This document shows, piece after piece, positions 42,739 through 52,312 of a DNA stretch of 64,000 bases (position 1 is the first letter of the stretch; every line of letters begins with the position of its first letter). A program made the translations under genes and the position numbers. Origin of the DNA: JAUIAI01 sp041396685 (GTDB lineage: Bacteria; Pseudomonadota; Gammaproteobacteria; Burkholderiales; Burkholderiaceae_E); NCBI GenBank assembly GCA_041396685.1, contig JAWKYD010000013.1:1-64000 (forward strand). Direction: 5' to 3'. A model generated the notes under the pieces. It was given only the letters and a program-made list of their open reading frames with translations, ran no database searches and was not told where the DNA came from.

Positions 42739-44004
42739 TCATTCGAGCATGGCGGCCATCACGGTCTCGGTCAGCGCCGCCAGCCCGACCCGCTGTTGCT
42801 CGCGGTCGAAGTCCCGCAACCACTTGATCGTGACCTGGCCAGTGGCCGCCTCGTCTTCGCCGATGACGATCGCGGCCATCGCGCCCGATGCGTCGGCGCG
42901 CTTGAACTGGGCCTTCGCATTGCCACTGCCGGTGTGCATGATGACATTGAGGCCGGCATCGCGCAGCGTTTCCGCCGCCTGCATCGCGCTGCCGAGCACT
43001 TCCTCGCCGAAGTGCACCACGTAGACATCGCAGCCCGCCGGCGCGGGCGCCTCGAGGTTGCGCATGGCCTCGAGGACACGTTCGACGCCGATCGCGAAGC
43101 CGCAGCCGAACGACGGCTTGCCGCCAAGCATCTCGATCAAGGGGTCATAGCGGCCGCCACCGCAAAGCGTCAGCCCCTCGTGCACCCACTCGAACACGGT
43201 GAGGTTGTAGTAATCGAGGCCCCGGACCAGCCGCGGATTGACCCGGCACGGCAGGTTGCGCGAGCGCAGGATGTCTTGCACCGCAGTGAAATGCGCGCGC
43301 GAAGCATCGCCCAGATGCTCGGACAGCCGCGGCGCCGCCTCGACCAGCGCCTGCATCGCCGGATTCTTGGTGTCGAGGATGCGCAGGGGGTTGCTATGCA
43401 GACGGCGCCGCGCATCGTCGTCGAGCTGTTCGGCGTGGGCCTCGAAATAGGCGATCAGGGCCTCGCGGTGAGCCCGGCGCTCGTCGGTCTGGCCGAGACA
43501 GTTGATCTCCAGCTGTACGCCGTGAAGGCCGAGATCGTCCCAGAGCCTCTGGCAAAGCAGGATGAGTTCGGCGTCGACATCCGGCCCGGGCGATGCGAGC
43601 AACTCGGCGCCGACCTGATGGAACTGCCGATAGCGCCCCTTCTGAGGCCGCTCGTGGCGGAACATCGGCCCCGCGTACCAGAGCCGCTGCGGGCCGTTGT
43701 AGGTGAGGTTGTGCTCGATGACGGCGCGCACCACACCGGCCGTGTTCTCGGGCCGCAGGCTCAGATCTTCGCCGTTGAGTGCATCCGTGAACGAATACAT
43801 CTCTTTCTCGACGATGTCGGTGACTTCGCCGATACCGCGTACGAAGAGGCGGGTGTGCTCGAGCACCGGCGTACGGATGCGCCCATAGCCGTAGGCGGAC
43901 ATGGTGTCCTGCACTGCATCTTCGAACCGACGCCACAGCGCTTCGTCGACGGGCAATACGTCATTCATGCCGCGCACCGCGCGGAGGCTTTCCTGCTTGC
44001 TCAT
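42739..44004 (-). CDS. hisS: Histidyl-tRNA synthetase
   Basis: Class II synthetase that charges tRNA-His, 421 residues, dimer in the cytoplasm. Visible motifs are RAVRGMNDVLPVDEALW (start), motif 2 MFRHERPQKGRYRQFHQVG, the histidine A-motif RGLDYYNLTVFEW and motif 3 FGCGFAIGVERVL, followed by an anticodon-binding domain. It lies 52 bases downstream of ispG and 72 upstream of yfgM. Confidence 0.96.
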   Translation of the reverse strand: MSKQESLRAVRGMNDVLPVDEALWRRFEDAVQDTMSAYGYGRIRTPVLEHTRLFVRGIGEVTDIVEKEMYSFTDALNGEDLSLRPENTAGVVRAVIEHNLTYNGPQRLWYAGPMFRHERPQKGRYRQFHQVGAELLASPGPDVDAELILLCQRLWDDLGLHGVQLEINCLGQTDERRAHREALIAYFEAHAEQLDDDARRRLHSNPLRILDTKNPAMQALVEAAPRLSEHLGDASRAHFTAVQDILRSRNLPCRVNPRLVRGLDYYNLTVFEWVHEGLTLCGGGRYDPLIEMLGGKPSFGCGFAIGVERVLEAMRNLEAPAPAGCDVYVVHFGEEVLGSAMQAAETLRDAGLNVIMHTGSGNAKAQFKRADASGAMAAIVIGEDEAATGQVTIKWLRDFDREQQRVGLAALTETVMAAMLE

Positions 44005-44056
44005 AGTGATCGATCGGGCGACGGATGAGCCGGCCCGCGCCGCCCCTCCCGGGTGC

Positions 44057-45364
44057 TCATGGATTTGTGCCGTAGCGACGCGCGACGTAGTCGTCGACGA
44101 TGGCCTGGAATTCTTCGGCGATGCGCTCGCCCTTGAGGGTCATGGCACGCTCACCGTCGATGAACACGGGCGCCACCGGCGCCTCGCCGGACCCCGGTAG
44201 CGATATGCCGAGGTCGGCATGCTTGCTCTCACCGGGGCCGTTGACGACGCACCCCATGACCGCGACCTGCATCGATTCTACGCCCGGATAGCGGGCCCGC
44301 CAGAGCGGCATCTGCTCACGCAGGTAGCGCTGGATACGGTCGGCGAGTTCCTGGAAGTAGCTGCTGCTGGTGCGGCCACAACCCGGACAGGCGATCACCT
44401 GGGGCGCGAATGCGCGCAGGCCCATGGTCTGCAGGATCTCCTGGGCCACCACCACCTCGCGGGTGCGATCGCCACCGGGCTCGGGCGTCAACGACACCCG
44501 GATGGTGTCGCCGATGCCTTCCTGCAAGAGAACCGACAGCGCGGCCGTCGAGGCGACGATACCCTTGCTGCCCATGCCCGCCTCGGTCAGGCCCAGGTGC
44601 AGCGGATAGTCACAGCGCCGGGCAAGCTCGCGATAGACCGTGATCAGGTCTTGCACCGCCGAGACCTTGGCCGACAGGACGATCCGGTCACCCGGCAGGC
44701 CGACGGACTCAGCCAGTGCAGCGCTGTCGAGCGCCGAGCGCACCAGCGCCTCGCGCATGACTTCGGCGGCCTCCCAGGGCGAACCGCGCCCGTGATTGGC
44801 GTCCATCAGTTCGGCCAGCAGTCGCTGGTCGAGGCTGCCCCAGTTGACACCGATACGCACCGCCTTGCCATGGCGGGCCGCCAGTTCGATCATGCGCGAG
44901 AAGTTCTCGTCGCGACGCTTGCCGGCACCGACATTGCCCGGGTTGATCCGGTATTTGTCCAATGTCTGCGCGCAATCGGGGTGCTCGGCCAGCAGCTTGT
45001 GACCGTTGTAGTGAAAATCGCCGACCAGTGGCACGCGCACGCCCATGCGCTCGAGTTGCTCGCGGATCTCGGGTACGGCGCGCGCCGCCTCCGCCGTGTT
45101 GACGGTCAGGCGCACCAACTCCGACCCGGCCTGGGCAAGTGCCTTCACCTGGATGGCTGTCGCGATGACGTCGGCGGTGTCGGTATTGGTCATCGACTGA
45201 ACCCGCACCGGCGCATCGCCACCAATCGACACCACGTCGCAGCGGTTGCCACCAACGGCGACGCTGCGCACGCGGTGGCGCGCGAGCGAACCATGTGGCG
45301 CCGGGCGCGCCGGCGCCGTGTCGCGCTCGGCGGTGGAAGCTGGCTGGGCCTGGGAAGCGCTCAT
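44057..45364 (-). CDS. ispG: 4-hydroxy-3-methylbut-2-en-1-yl diphosphate synthase (GcpE)
   Basis: Iron-sulfur enzyme of the MEP isoprenoid pathway, 435 residues. The [4Fe-4S] cysteines are in VIACPGCGRTSSSYF and VMGCVVNGPGESKHAD. The TIM-barrel start VQSMTNTDTADVIATAIQV is conserved. The N-terminus carries about 30 extra residues rich in Ala and Pro. It lies between rodZ (46 bases) and hisS, the usual order. Confidence 0.95.
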   Translation of the reverse strand: MSASQAQPASTAERDTAPARPAPHGSLARHRVRSVAVGGNRCDVVSIGGDAPVRVQSMTNTDTADVIATAIQVKALAQAGSELVRLTVNTAEAARAVPEIREQLERMGVRVPLVGDFHYNGHKLLAEHPDCAQTLDKYRINPGNVGAGKRRDENFSRMIELAARHGKAVRIGVNWGSLDQRLLAELMDANHGRGSPWEAAEVMREALVRSALDSAALAESVGLPGDRIVLSAKVSAVQDLITVYRELARRCDYPLHLGLTEAGMGSKGIVASTAALSVLLQEGIGDTIRVSLTPEPGGDRTREVVVAQEILQTMGLRAFAPQVIACPGCGRTSSSYFQELADRIQRYLREQMPLWRARYPGVESMQVAVMGCVVNGPGESKHADLGISLPGSGEAPVAPVFIDGERAMTLKGERIAEEFQAIVDDYVARRYGTNP

Positions 45365-45410
45365 ATGCCGGAAATCTGCGGGGAGGACGGGAGGGGAAGC
45401 ACGGCTGCGG

Positions 45411-46502
45411 TCAGTTCAACACGAAGCGCGCCACACCACGAGACGTCTTGTCCGACATGTCGACCGGCTGGCCACGAAACTCGACCTGCACGGCTGCCGG
45501 ATTGCCGACGACGACCCGCATTGGCGGCACGCCATCGAGCGTGATCCAGCCCGACGGGCGCTGTGTACCGTACATGAGCTTCTCGTCGTCCTTGTGCCAG
45601 ACCTCGATCCAGGTGGCCTTCGAGACCTTCAGGCGGACGCGCTCGGTGGGCGGCAGCTTGACCGGAAAATTCAAGGGAGCCGCCTCATCGCCGCTTCCCG
45701 CCGCGGCGGCGGGCGGCCCGTCCGCGAGCTTGCTGACCATGAATGGCTGCACGTCGCTACCCGGTTTCTCGGCCTGCGGACTCGGTCCGACCAGTTGCCC
45801 CGAGGGCGATACGGCCTGGGCGCCCGCGGCGGCTTGCGCGGTCGGTGCCGCGGCCTCGGCATTGGGGCGCAGTCCGATGCGACGGGGCGCGGCCATCGGC
45901 GCCGGCACGGTGCTCGTCGGCACACCGACGGTGGGCCCCGACCTCGAGGCGATGGCAGGCGCGGTGCCGGGGATCGGCACGGCGATGACACGGGAATCGC
46001 CATCCGGCTGCAGCGCCTGCCCGTCGACCGTCAGCAGGGCTCCGAAAACGACCAGCAGTGCCAGCCCGGCCAGGACGCCGGCACCGATCGCCCACTGGCG
46101 CCAACCCAGCGCGAAGCCTGCGCGCCGCGGACGCTCCCACGCTGCACCACCGGCAGGCACCGCCGCGGAGGGGTCCATCGTCGGATTGAGTTCGGCCGCC
46201 TGACCGAATCCGCCGATGGCGCCGATCAGGGGCCTGGCGTCAACCCCGACGAGACGTGCATAGGCGCGAACCAGCGCACGCACATAGGCCAGCCCCGGCA
46301 GCGCATCGTAGTCGCCGCGTTCGAGCGCGTCGAGCTGACGCTCCCGCAATCGGAAGTGCCCTGCCACCTCGCGCTGACTGAGGCCGAGGTCCTCGCGCGC
46401 GGCGGCCAGTTCGGCCGGCGTCGAAACGGGCCGGCCGCCCTGCTCCCGCGCCTGCTCGTCGCGGTCGATCAGAAGCAGATCGGAATCGAATCGGTCATTC
46501 AT
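45411..46502 (-). CDS. rodZ: RodZ-like helix-turn-helix membrane protein (DUF4115)
   Basis: A 363-residue cytoskeleton-linked protein. The N-terminal HTH is at about 25-90 (LAAAREDLGLSQREVAGHF and RALVRAYARLVGVD). A membrane helix (WAIGAGVLAGLALLVVFGAL) and an Ala/Pro-rich periplasmic linker follow. The C-terminal DUF4115 beta domain ends it. RodZ anchors MreB and affects cell shape. The ATG at 46500-46502 overlaps the PilW/PilF stop by eight bases. Confidence 0.87.
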   Translation of the reverse strand: MNDRFDSDLLLIDRDEQAREQGGRPVSTPAELAAAREDLGLSQREVAGHFRLRERQLDALERGDYDALPGLAYVRALVRAYARLVGVDARPLIGAIGGFGQAAELNPTMDPSAAVPAGGAAWERPRRAGFALGWRQWAIGAGVLAGLALLVVFGALLTVDGQALQPDGDSRVIAVPIPGTAPAIASRSGPTVGVPTSTVPAPMAAPRRIGLRPNAEAAAPTAQAAAGAQAVSPSGQLVGPSPQAEKPGSDVQPFMVSKLADGPPAAAAGSGDEAAPLNFPVKLPPTERVRLKVSKATWIEVWHKDDEKLMYGTQRPSGWITLDGVPPMRVVVGNPAAVQVEFRGQPVDMSDKTSRGVARFVLN

Positions 46503-47322
46503 CGAACTTGCCCTCCCGCAGCAGTTCGGCCTCGCGCGAGCCCGGGAAGCGACGGCGCAGCTGCGTGCCCAGGCTGAGGACCGCATCGCGATTGCCCAGC
46601 GCGCGCTCCACCCGCAGCGCCAGCCAGAGGGTCTGCGGCGCGGGATCGAGATTGGTCACCAGGCGCTGCGCGTAGAAGCGCGCCCGCTCGAGGTCGGCTC
46701 GACCCAGATAGATCTCGCCAAGGTTGTACATGGCGACCGGATTGCTCGGGTCGATGCGAAAGGCACGCTGCAGGAACTGCTCGGCGCCCTTCTCGTCGCC
46801 GATCTTGCGCAGACAGACGCCGGCGTTGTGCAGTGGCTTGGCCGGCACCGGATAGAGGCGGTCGGCGGCGGCGCGCTCGAACAGCGTGACCGCCTCGCGC
46901 TCGCGACCGGTCTGGCAAAGGAACCAGCCGTAATTGTTGTTCAGATCGGGGTTGCCCGGCGACAGCTCGAGGGCGCGCTTGAAGCTGGATTCGGCACGGA
47001 GATTGTCGCCGAGATCCATATAGATCAGGCCGAGCATGCCGTAGGCGGCCGAATAGTCCGCGTCGATCTGCAGCGCGGTGCGCAGTTCCTCGAGGGCAGT
47101 CTGGTAATTTCGTTGCCGATAATGGTTGGCGGCCAGTTCCATGCGGATTCGCGCACGGCGGCGTTCTTCGGTGTCGACCGCGGCATCGGGAACGATGTCG
47201 ACCGGTTTGCCGTCGGCGCCCGCCACGTCGGCGCCGTGGGGCGTTCCGGCGCAGCCGGCCAGCAACGCCAGGCAGACGAGGCTGAGGCCGGCGAGGAATT
47301 CACGAGCGCGCGGACGAGTCAT
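46495..47322 (-). CDS. pilF: Type IV pilus biogenesis/stability lipoprotein PilW/PilF (TPR)
   Basis: A 275-residue lipoprotein with lipobox LLAGC (Cys at about 24) and six TPR-like repeats (for example NHYRQRNYQTALEELRTAL and LGDNLRAESSFKRALEL). The protein acts as the pilotin for PilQ secretin assembly. The start at 47320-47322 overlaps rlmN by four bases. It is named PilW in some genera; not the same as the minor pilin PilW at 24.7 kb. Confidence 0.9.
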   Translation of the reverse strand: MTRPRAREFLAGLSLVCLALLAGCAGTPHGADVAGADGKPVDIVPDAAVDTEERRRARIRMELAANHYRQRNYQTALEELRTALQIDADYSAAYGMLGLIYMDLGDNLRAESSFKRALELSPGNPDLNNNYGWFLCQTGREREAVTLFERAAADRLYPVPAKPLHNAGVCLRKIGDEKGAEQFLQRAFRIDPSNPVAMYNLGEIYLGRADLERARFYAQRLVTNLDPAPQTLWLALRVERALGNRDAVLSLGTQLRRRFPGSREAELLREGKFDE

Positions 47323-48431
47323 CGGGTTTCCTCGCGTAGCATCATCACTCTGGCCTCGCGTTGGGCCAGACGGGTGCGATCCTGCACCTCGCCGGCCAGT
47401 TGTCCGCAGGCCGCATCGATATCGTCGCCGCGCGTACGGCGAACGGTTGTCACGATACCCGAAGACGACAGCACCTGGGCGAACCGTTGCACGCGCTCCG
47501 CAGATGAGCGCTCCAGGCCGGAGCCAGGAAACGGGTTGAACGGGATCAGGTTGAACTTGCATGGCAAGTCGGCGACCAGCGCCAGCAGCGCCCGCGCGTG
47601 CGCGGGTTCGTCGTTGACCCCGTCGATCATCACGTACTCGAAGGTGATGAAATCACGCGGTGCGCGAACCAGATAGCGGCGACACGCCGCCATCAGTTCG
47701 GCCAACGGGTATTTCCGATTCAGCGGCACCAGCCGGTCGCGCAATGCGTCGGTCGGGGCATGCAGGGAAACGGCCAGTGCAACCGGGCAATCGTCGCGCA
47801 GCCGGTCCATCATGGGGACCACGCCCGATGTCGACACCGTCACCCGGCGACGCGACAGCCCGTAGGCATCGTCGCTGAGCAACAGCGAGAGCGCGCGCAG
47901 CGTCTGGGCATAGTTTTGCAGGGGTTCACCCATGCCCATGAAGACGACGTTCGTGATCGCGCGCTGTTCGGTCGAGCCCCCGACCCGGAAACCGTCGAGC
48001 CGCGACATCGCGATCCACAGCTGGCCGACGATCTCGGCGGTGGTCAGATTGCGCGAAAATCCCTGTTTGCCGGTCGAGCAGAAGCGGCAGTTGACCGCGC
48101 ATCCGGCCTGCGACGATATGCACAAGGTGCCGCGCGTGCGTTCGGGGATGAATACCGCCTCGACGGCGTCGCCGGCGCCGACATCGAACAACCACTTGCG
48201 GGTGCCGTCGGCGGCCGTGTCGTCACGGATGACCACCGGCGGTACGATCGAGTAGCGCTCGGCAAGACTCGCCCGGCTCGCCTTGGCGAGATCGGTCATG
48301 GCCTCGAAGTCGGCCACCCCGCGCTGATGCACCCAGCGCATGATCTGGCGCGCGCGAAACGGCTTTTCGCCCGCCTCGACCAGCGAAGCGGACAGTTCGT
48401 CGGCGGGCAGGCCGAGCAGATCCTGGCTCAT
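47319..48431 (-). CDS. rlmN: 23S rRNA (adenine2503-C2)-methyltransferase RlmN
   Basis: Radical SAM enzyme that methylates A2503 of 23S rRNA and A37 of some tRNAs, 370 residues. The [4Fe-4S] motif CAVNCRFC is in SSQAGCAVNCRFCSTGKQG. Conserved blocks are FMGMGEPLQNY and VALAVSLHAPTDALRDRLVP, and the methyl-carrying cysteine is near the C-terminus. It lies 65 bases downstream of ndk. Confidence 0.95.
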   Translation of the reverse strand: MSQDLLGLPADELSASLVEAGEKPFRARQIMRWVHQRGVADFEAMTDLAKASRASLAERYSIVPPVVIRDDTAADGTRKWLFDVGAGDAVEAVFIPERTRGTLCISSQAGCAVNCRFCSTGKQGFSRNLTTAEIVGQLWIAMSRLDGFRVGGSTEQRAITNVVFMGMGEPLQNYAQTLRALSLLLSDDAYGLSRRRVTVSTSGVVPMMDRLRDDCPVALAVSLHAPTDALRDRLVPLNRKYPLAELMAACRRYLVRAPRDFITFEYVMIDGVNDEPAHARALLALVADLPCKFNLIPFNPFPGSGLERSSAERVQRFAQVLSSSGIVTTVRRTRGDDIDAACGQLAGEVQDRTRLAQREARVMMLREETR

Positions 48432-48496
48432 GATGGCGGCACACCCATCGGCCCGCGAGCGGGCCGGTCAAGGCCCGCGCGAGGCACCCCTGGGTC

Positions 48497-48907
48497 TCAC
48501 AGCTCGGGGAAGAAGAACTTGATTTCGACGCTGGCGGTGTACGGACCGTCCGAGCCGTGCACCGCGTTGGCGTCGATGCTGTCGGCGAAATCGGCGCGGA
48601 TGGTGCCGGGCGCGGCGTCTTTCGGATTCGTGGCACCCATGATCTCGCGATTGCGCGCGATGGCGTTGGCACCCTCGAGAACCTGCACCATCACCGGCCC
48701 GGTGGTCATGAACGAGACGAGATCGTTATAGAAGGGACGCTCCTTGTGGACCTCGTAGAACGCCTTGGCCTGATCGGTGCTCAGGTGCATCATGCGCGCG
48801 GCGACGATCTTCAGACCCGCATTCTCGAAACGAGAGTAAATCTGGCCGATGACATTCTTGGCCACGGCGTCGGGTTTGATGATGGAAAGCGTGCGTTCGG
48901 AGGACAT
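48497..48907 (-). CDS. ndk: Nucleoside diphosphate kinase
   Basis: Balances nucleoside triphosphate pools by phosphate transfer through a histidine; 136 residues. The start ERTLSIIKPDAVAKNVIG and the active-site block NAVHGSDGPYTASVEI with catalytic His are complete. It is the first gene of the ndk-to-der run and has a candidate promoter at 49054-49085. Confidence 0.96.
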   Translation of the reverse strand: MSSERTLSIIKPDAVAKNVIGQIYSRFENAGLKIVAARMMHLSTDQAKAFYEVHKERPFYNDLVSFMTTGPVMVQVLEGANAIARNREIMGATNPKDAAPGTIRADFADSIDANAVHGSDGPYTASVEIKFFFPEL

Positions 48908-49053
48908 GTGTGTTCGCTCGAAGGGATTGAAATGGAGGATGCGTCCGGCCCCCGCGGGCCGTGACCGTCCGGGTCCGCCCTGGCGTGCCGGACATCGACG
49001 CGACTTTCGGCTTTACCCGGTGGCGACACGGGCGCTGACGCGGTCAACCTGAC

Positions 49054-49085
49054 ATTATATCCGACCCGCCGTAGAAATACTGCAA
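49054..49085 (-). promoter_or_regulatory. Possible promoter for ndk
   Basis: A perfect TATAAT on the minus strand (49059 down to 49054). A TTGCAG lies upstream (49085-49080), but the spacer is 20 bases, longer than ideal. It would give a leader of about 140 bases. Confidence 0.4.
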
Positions 49086-49112
49086 TGGGCCAGGCCTCGG
49101 AACCGGTGTCGC

Positions 49113-50480
49113 TCAGGCACGGAGCTCGAAACAGGCCATGGATTCGACATGCGAGGTGTGCGGGAACATGTTCACCGCGCCCGCCTTCACCAGCCGGTAA
49201 CCGGCCGTGTGCACGAGGACGGCCGCATCGCGGGCAAGCGTGGCCGGATTGCACGAGACATAGACGATCCGGCCGGGCTTGACGGGGCTTGCGGCCAGCG
49301 CCTTGACGACTGCCAGCGCCCCTTCGCGAGGCGGGTCGATGAGCAACTTGTCGAAGGGCCCCAGCGCCTGCCAGGCCGCCTCGTCGATCTTGAACAGATC
49401 ACGCGCGAGAAACTCGGCACGCGACTGCAATCCGTGCGCGAGAGCGCCTTCGCGCGCACGCGCGCAGAGCGCCTCGCTGCCCTCGAGGCCCAGCACGGAT
49501 GCGCCCCGGCGGGCGATCGGCAACGAGAAGTTGCCCAGACCGCAGAAAAGATCGGCGATCCGCTCGCCGCTGCGCGGCGCAAGCAGGCGCACCGCGCGAT
49601 CAACCAGGGCGCGATTGATCTGGTGATTCACCTGAGTGAAGTCGGTCGGGCGAAACGGCATCGAAAGACCGAACTCCGGCAACGCATAGACCAGCCCGGC
49701 ATCGTCGGCGTCGAGCGCGACGATGCTGTCCGGACCCTTGGGCTGCAGCCACGACTGGAGGTCGTACTCGCGCCCGAAGGCACGCAGGCGATCGAGATCG
49801 GCCGGCGTCGGCGGCTCGAGAACACGGAACACCAGCGCGATCACAGGCCTGCCTGGCTGCCGCAGCCGCTCGCCGATCGCGACCTCGATCTGCGGTAGTC
49901 GGTCGCGGATCGACAGATCGGCCACGAGCGCACGCAGCGGCACCAGCAGTGCCGACATCGCTTCGGGCAACACGTGACAGACGCGCATGTCCGCAACGTA
50001 GCTGGAGCCACGCTCGTGGAAGCCCACCAGCACCCCACCCTTCTTGGGGACATGGCGCACGGACAAACGCGCGCGGTAGCGATAGCCCCACTCGGGCCCG
50101 GCCATCGGGCGCAGGATCTGCTCGGCGCGCACGCCGCCGACATGCTGCAATTGGTCTTCGAGCACACGCTGCTTGATGGCCAGCTGCCCCGACGGCGCCA
50201 GATGCTGCATCGAGCAGCCGCCGCAAACGCCGAAGTGCGGACAACGCGGCCGAGCCCTCAGCGCGCTTTCGCGCCCGATCGACTCCAGTTCGGCGACATC
50301 GAAGCGCGGCTTGCTGCGCACCACCCGCGCCAGCACGGTTTCACCCGGCAGGGCGCCGCGCACGAACACGACCTTGCCTTCGTGTCGGGCAACGCCATTG
50401 GCCTGCAGGTCGAGCGACTCGATCTGCACGCGCACGAACCTGGGATCTGCCGGCGAATGGGTCGCGCGACGCCGGCTCAT
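49113..50480 (-). CDS. rlmD: 23S rRNA (uracil1939-C5)-methyltransferase RlmD
   Basis: Methylates U1939 in 23S rRNA; 455 residues. A TRAM domain at the N-terminus (VRVQIESLDLQANGVARH) precedes the [4Fe-4S] cysteine cluster CPHFGVCGGCSMQH. The SAM fold ADLFCGLGNFSLPIA and the catalytic block VYVSCNPATLARDAAVLV follow. The ATG at 50478-50480 overlaps the exonuclease gene stop by four bases; the longer frame upstream is not homologous. Confidence 0.94.
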   Translation of the reverse strand: MSRRRATHSPADPRFVRVQIESLDLQANGVARHEGKVVFVRGALPGETVLARVVRSKPRFDVAELESIGRESALRARPRCPHFGVCGGCSMQHLAPSGQLAIKQRVLEDQLQHVGGVRAEQILRPMAGPEWGYRYRARLSVRHVPKKGGVLVGFHERGSSYVADMRVCHVLPEAMSALLVPLRALVADLSIRDRLPQIEVAIGERLRQPGRPVIALVFRVLEPPTPADLDRLRAFGREYDLQSWLQPKGPDSIVALDADDAGLVYALPEFGLSMPFRPTDFTQVNHQINRALVDRAVRLLAPRSGERIADLFCGLGNFSLPIARRGASVLGLEGSEALCARAREGALAHGLQSRAEFLARDLFKIDEAAWQALGPFDKLLIDPPREGALAVVKALAASPVKPGRIVYVSCNPATLARDAAVLVHTAGYRLVKAGAVNMFPHTSHVESMACFELRA

Positions 50481-51268
50481 GCCGGTTGCGGCCAGGCCGC
50501 CAGGAAGGCGCGCCAATGCTCGCCCGGCAGCGCCTCGAGCGTGCTGCGCACGAGCGCCAGCTCCTGCGCATAGCGCTCGGGCGAGAAATGGCCTCGCAAC
50601 AACTGGAAACGACAGAACATCAGGTAGGTGTTCGCCACGTCGGTCTCGCAGTAGGCACGGATCTCGGCCAGACCGCCGTCGCAGAACGACTGCCAGACCT
50701 GGCTGCCATCCATGCCCATCTTGCCGGGGAAGCCGCACAACTTGGCCAACTCGTCGAGCGGCGCATTGGCGCGCGGCGAATACATGGCCAGCACATCCAT
50801 CAGGTCGAGGTGGCGGCTGTGATAGCGGCTCAGATAATTGTTCCAGCGAAACTCGCGATCCTCGTCGCCGGATTCCCAGTACCGCGGCGCACTGACGCCA
50901 TTGACCAGGCACCGGTAGTGCATGACCGGCAGATCGAAGCCGCCGCCGTTCCAGCTGACCAGTTGCGGGGTGTAGCGCTCGATCTGGTGGAAGAAGAGCC
51001 GCAACAGCTTGTCCTCGCCGTCGGTATCGCGACCCAGGCAACGCACCATCATGCCCGTGTCGTCGCGTAGCAGGCAGGCGATGGCGACGATCCGGTGCTG
51101 ATGCAAGGCGAGGAAGTCCGAGCCGGTGCGCTCGCGCCGCGCCGCCTGCGCGCGGGCGACCAGGGCGGGATCGTCGAGCACGGCCGCGTCGGGGTCAGCG
51201 TCAGCCAGCAGCCTGAGCGCGGCGGCATCCGGAACGGTCTCGATGTCGAAGCAGAGCACGGGCATCAT
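50477..51268 (-). CDS. Predicted 3'-5' exonuclease, PolB-like DnaQ fold
   Basis: A 263-residue DEDD exonuclease. Metal-binding motifs are VLCFDIETVP (DxE), SWNGGGFDLPVMHYR (NxxxFD) and YCETDVANTYLMF (YxxxD). Such genes are annotated as related to the exonuclease domain of DNA polymerase B and occur near rlmD in Betaproteobacteria. Substrate and pathway are not established. It starts 48 bases downstream of nlpD and is coupled to rlmD. Confidence 0.88.
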   Translation of the reverse strand: MMPVLCFDIETVPDAAALRLLADADPDAAVLDDPALVARAQAARRERTGSDFLALHQHRIVAIACLLRDDTGMMVRCLGRDTDGEDKLLRLFFHQIERYTPQLVSWNGGGFDLPVMHYRCLVNGVSAPRYWESGDEDREFRWNNYLSRYHSRHLDLMDVLAMYSPRANAPLDELAKLCGFPGKMGMDGSQVWQSFCDGGLAEIRAYCETDVANTYLMFCRFQLLRGHFSPERYAQELALVRSTLEALPGEHWRAFLAAWPQPA

Positions 51269-51316
51269 GGCGGCGCTGGTCGTGGTCGGCAGACGGCCGC
51301 TCGGGATCGTCGCCGC

Positions 51317-52312
51317 TCAACGCCGCGGCAGGTAAGGGAGCGGGTCGACCGGTTTGCCTTGACGGCGGATCTCGAAATGCAGACCCGGCTTGCCCTCGGC
51401 GCCCGCGCCGAGTTCGGCGATCTTCTGGCCCTGACGGACGGCCTGGCCTTCGCGTACCAGCAGGCTGCTGTTGTTGGCGTACACCGAGAGCAGGTCGTCG
51501 GCGTGCTTCACGATCAGCAGCTTGCCATAGCCCTTGGGCCCCAGTCCGCTGAAGATGACCTTGCCATCGGCCGCCGCCGACACCGGGTCGCCACGATGGC
51601 CCTCGATCGCGATTCCCAGGCTCTTCGGATCGCCGAAGCGCTTGGTGACCGACCCCTCGGCCGGCCACACGAAGCGCGAACTCGAAGCTGCCGCGGGCGG
51701 CGACGCAACGGACGGCGGCGCGACCGCCACCGGCGGCAGCGAGTGCTCGGCGCCGCGTGCGGGTGGCGCGGCCGGAGCGCCGCGTGCGGCTGGCGCGGCC
51801 GGGCCCGGAGCGCCGCGCGCGCCTTCGACCTGCGCCCGCCGATCGTCAGGTGTCGCGACCGCGGGAGGCGGCGCCGGCTCGGTGCGGGTACCGACATCCG
51901 CCGCGGGGGGCGGCAATGGCCGGGCATCCAGGGGACGGGACTCGAGGCGGCCACCGTGCACCGGCGCAGACATCACCGAGGGAGGCTGCCCCCCTGGCAC
52001 CGGACTGCCAGCCGGCGGTGGTGCGGCCGCCACGACTGGCGGCGCCGGTGCTGCTGCACCGGGCGCGGGCACGCCGGGCGCCGCCGCAACCGGCGGCGCG
52101 ACCGTGGTGCCAGCCTGGATCGGCGCACGCACGACGGGAACGGAATCGCGATGGACGACGGGTGCCGGCCCGCTCGGTGCCGAGCAGGCGGCCAGCACCG
52201 GCACCAGGCACGAGGCGATACGGCGCAGGGGCCGAACGGAAAGGAAGCGACGAGACAACATCGAATGACGGGATCGCGAGGATCGAAGAGGGTTGAGTGC
52301 CGCAGCGCGCAT
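51317..52312 (-). CDS. nlpD: NlpD-like murein hydrolase activator (M23 domain, no LysM seen)
   Basis: A 331-residue envelope protein with lipobox LAAC (Cys about 43) and a long Ala/Pro-rich linker to about residue 215. The C-terminal LytM/M23 domain has blocks VTKRFGDPKSLGIAIEG, GYGKLLIVKH and GLHFEIRRQGKPVDPLPYL. The metal-binding residues of active M23 enzymes appear incomplete, as in NlpD/EnvC activators of amidases. The LysM domain usual in NlpD is not visible. The start overlaps the pcm stop (TGATG); a Met at residue 18 is an alternative. Confidence 0.85.
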   Translation of the reverse strand: MRAAALNPLRSSRSRHSMLSRRFLSVRPLRRIASCLVPVLAACSAPSGPAPVVHRDSVPVVRAPIQAGTTVAPPVAAAPGVPAPGAAAPAPPVVAAAPPPAGSPVPGGQPPSVMSAPVHGGRLESRPLDARPLPPPAADVGTRTEPAPPPAVATPDDRRAQVEGARGAPGPAAPAARGAPAAPPARGAEHSLPPVAVAPPSVASPPAAASSSRFVWPAEGSVTKRFGDPKSLGIAIEGHRGDPVSAAADGKVIFSGLGPKGYGKLLIVKHADDLLSVYANNSSLLVREGQAVRQGQKIAELGAGAEGKPGLHFEIRRQGKPVDPLPYLPRR

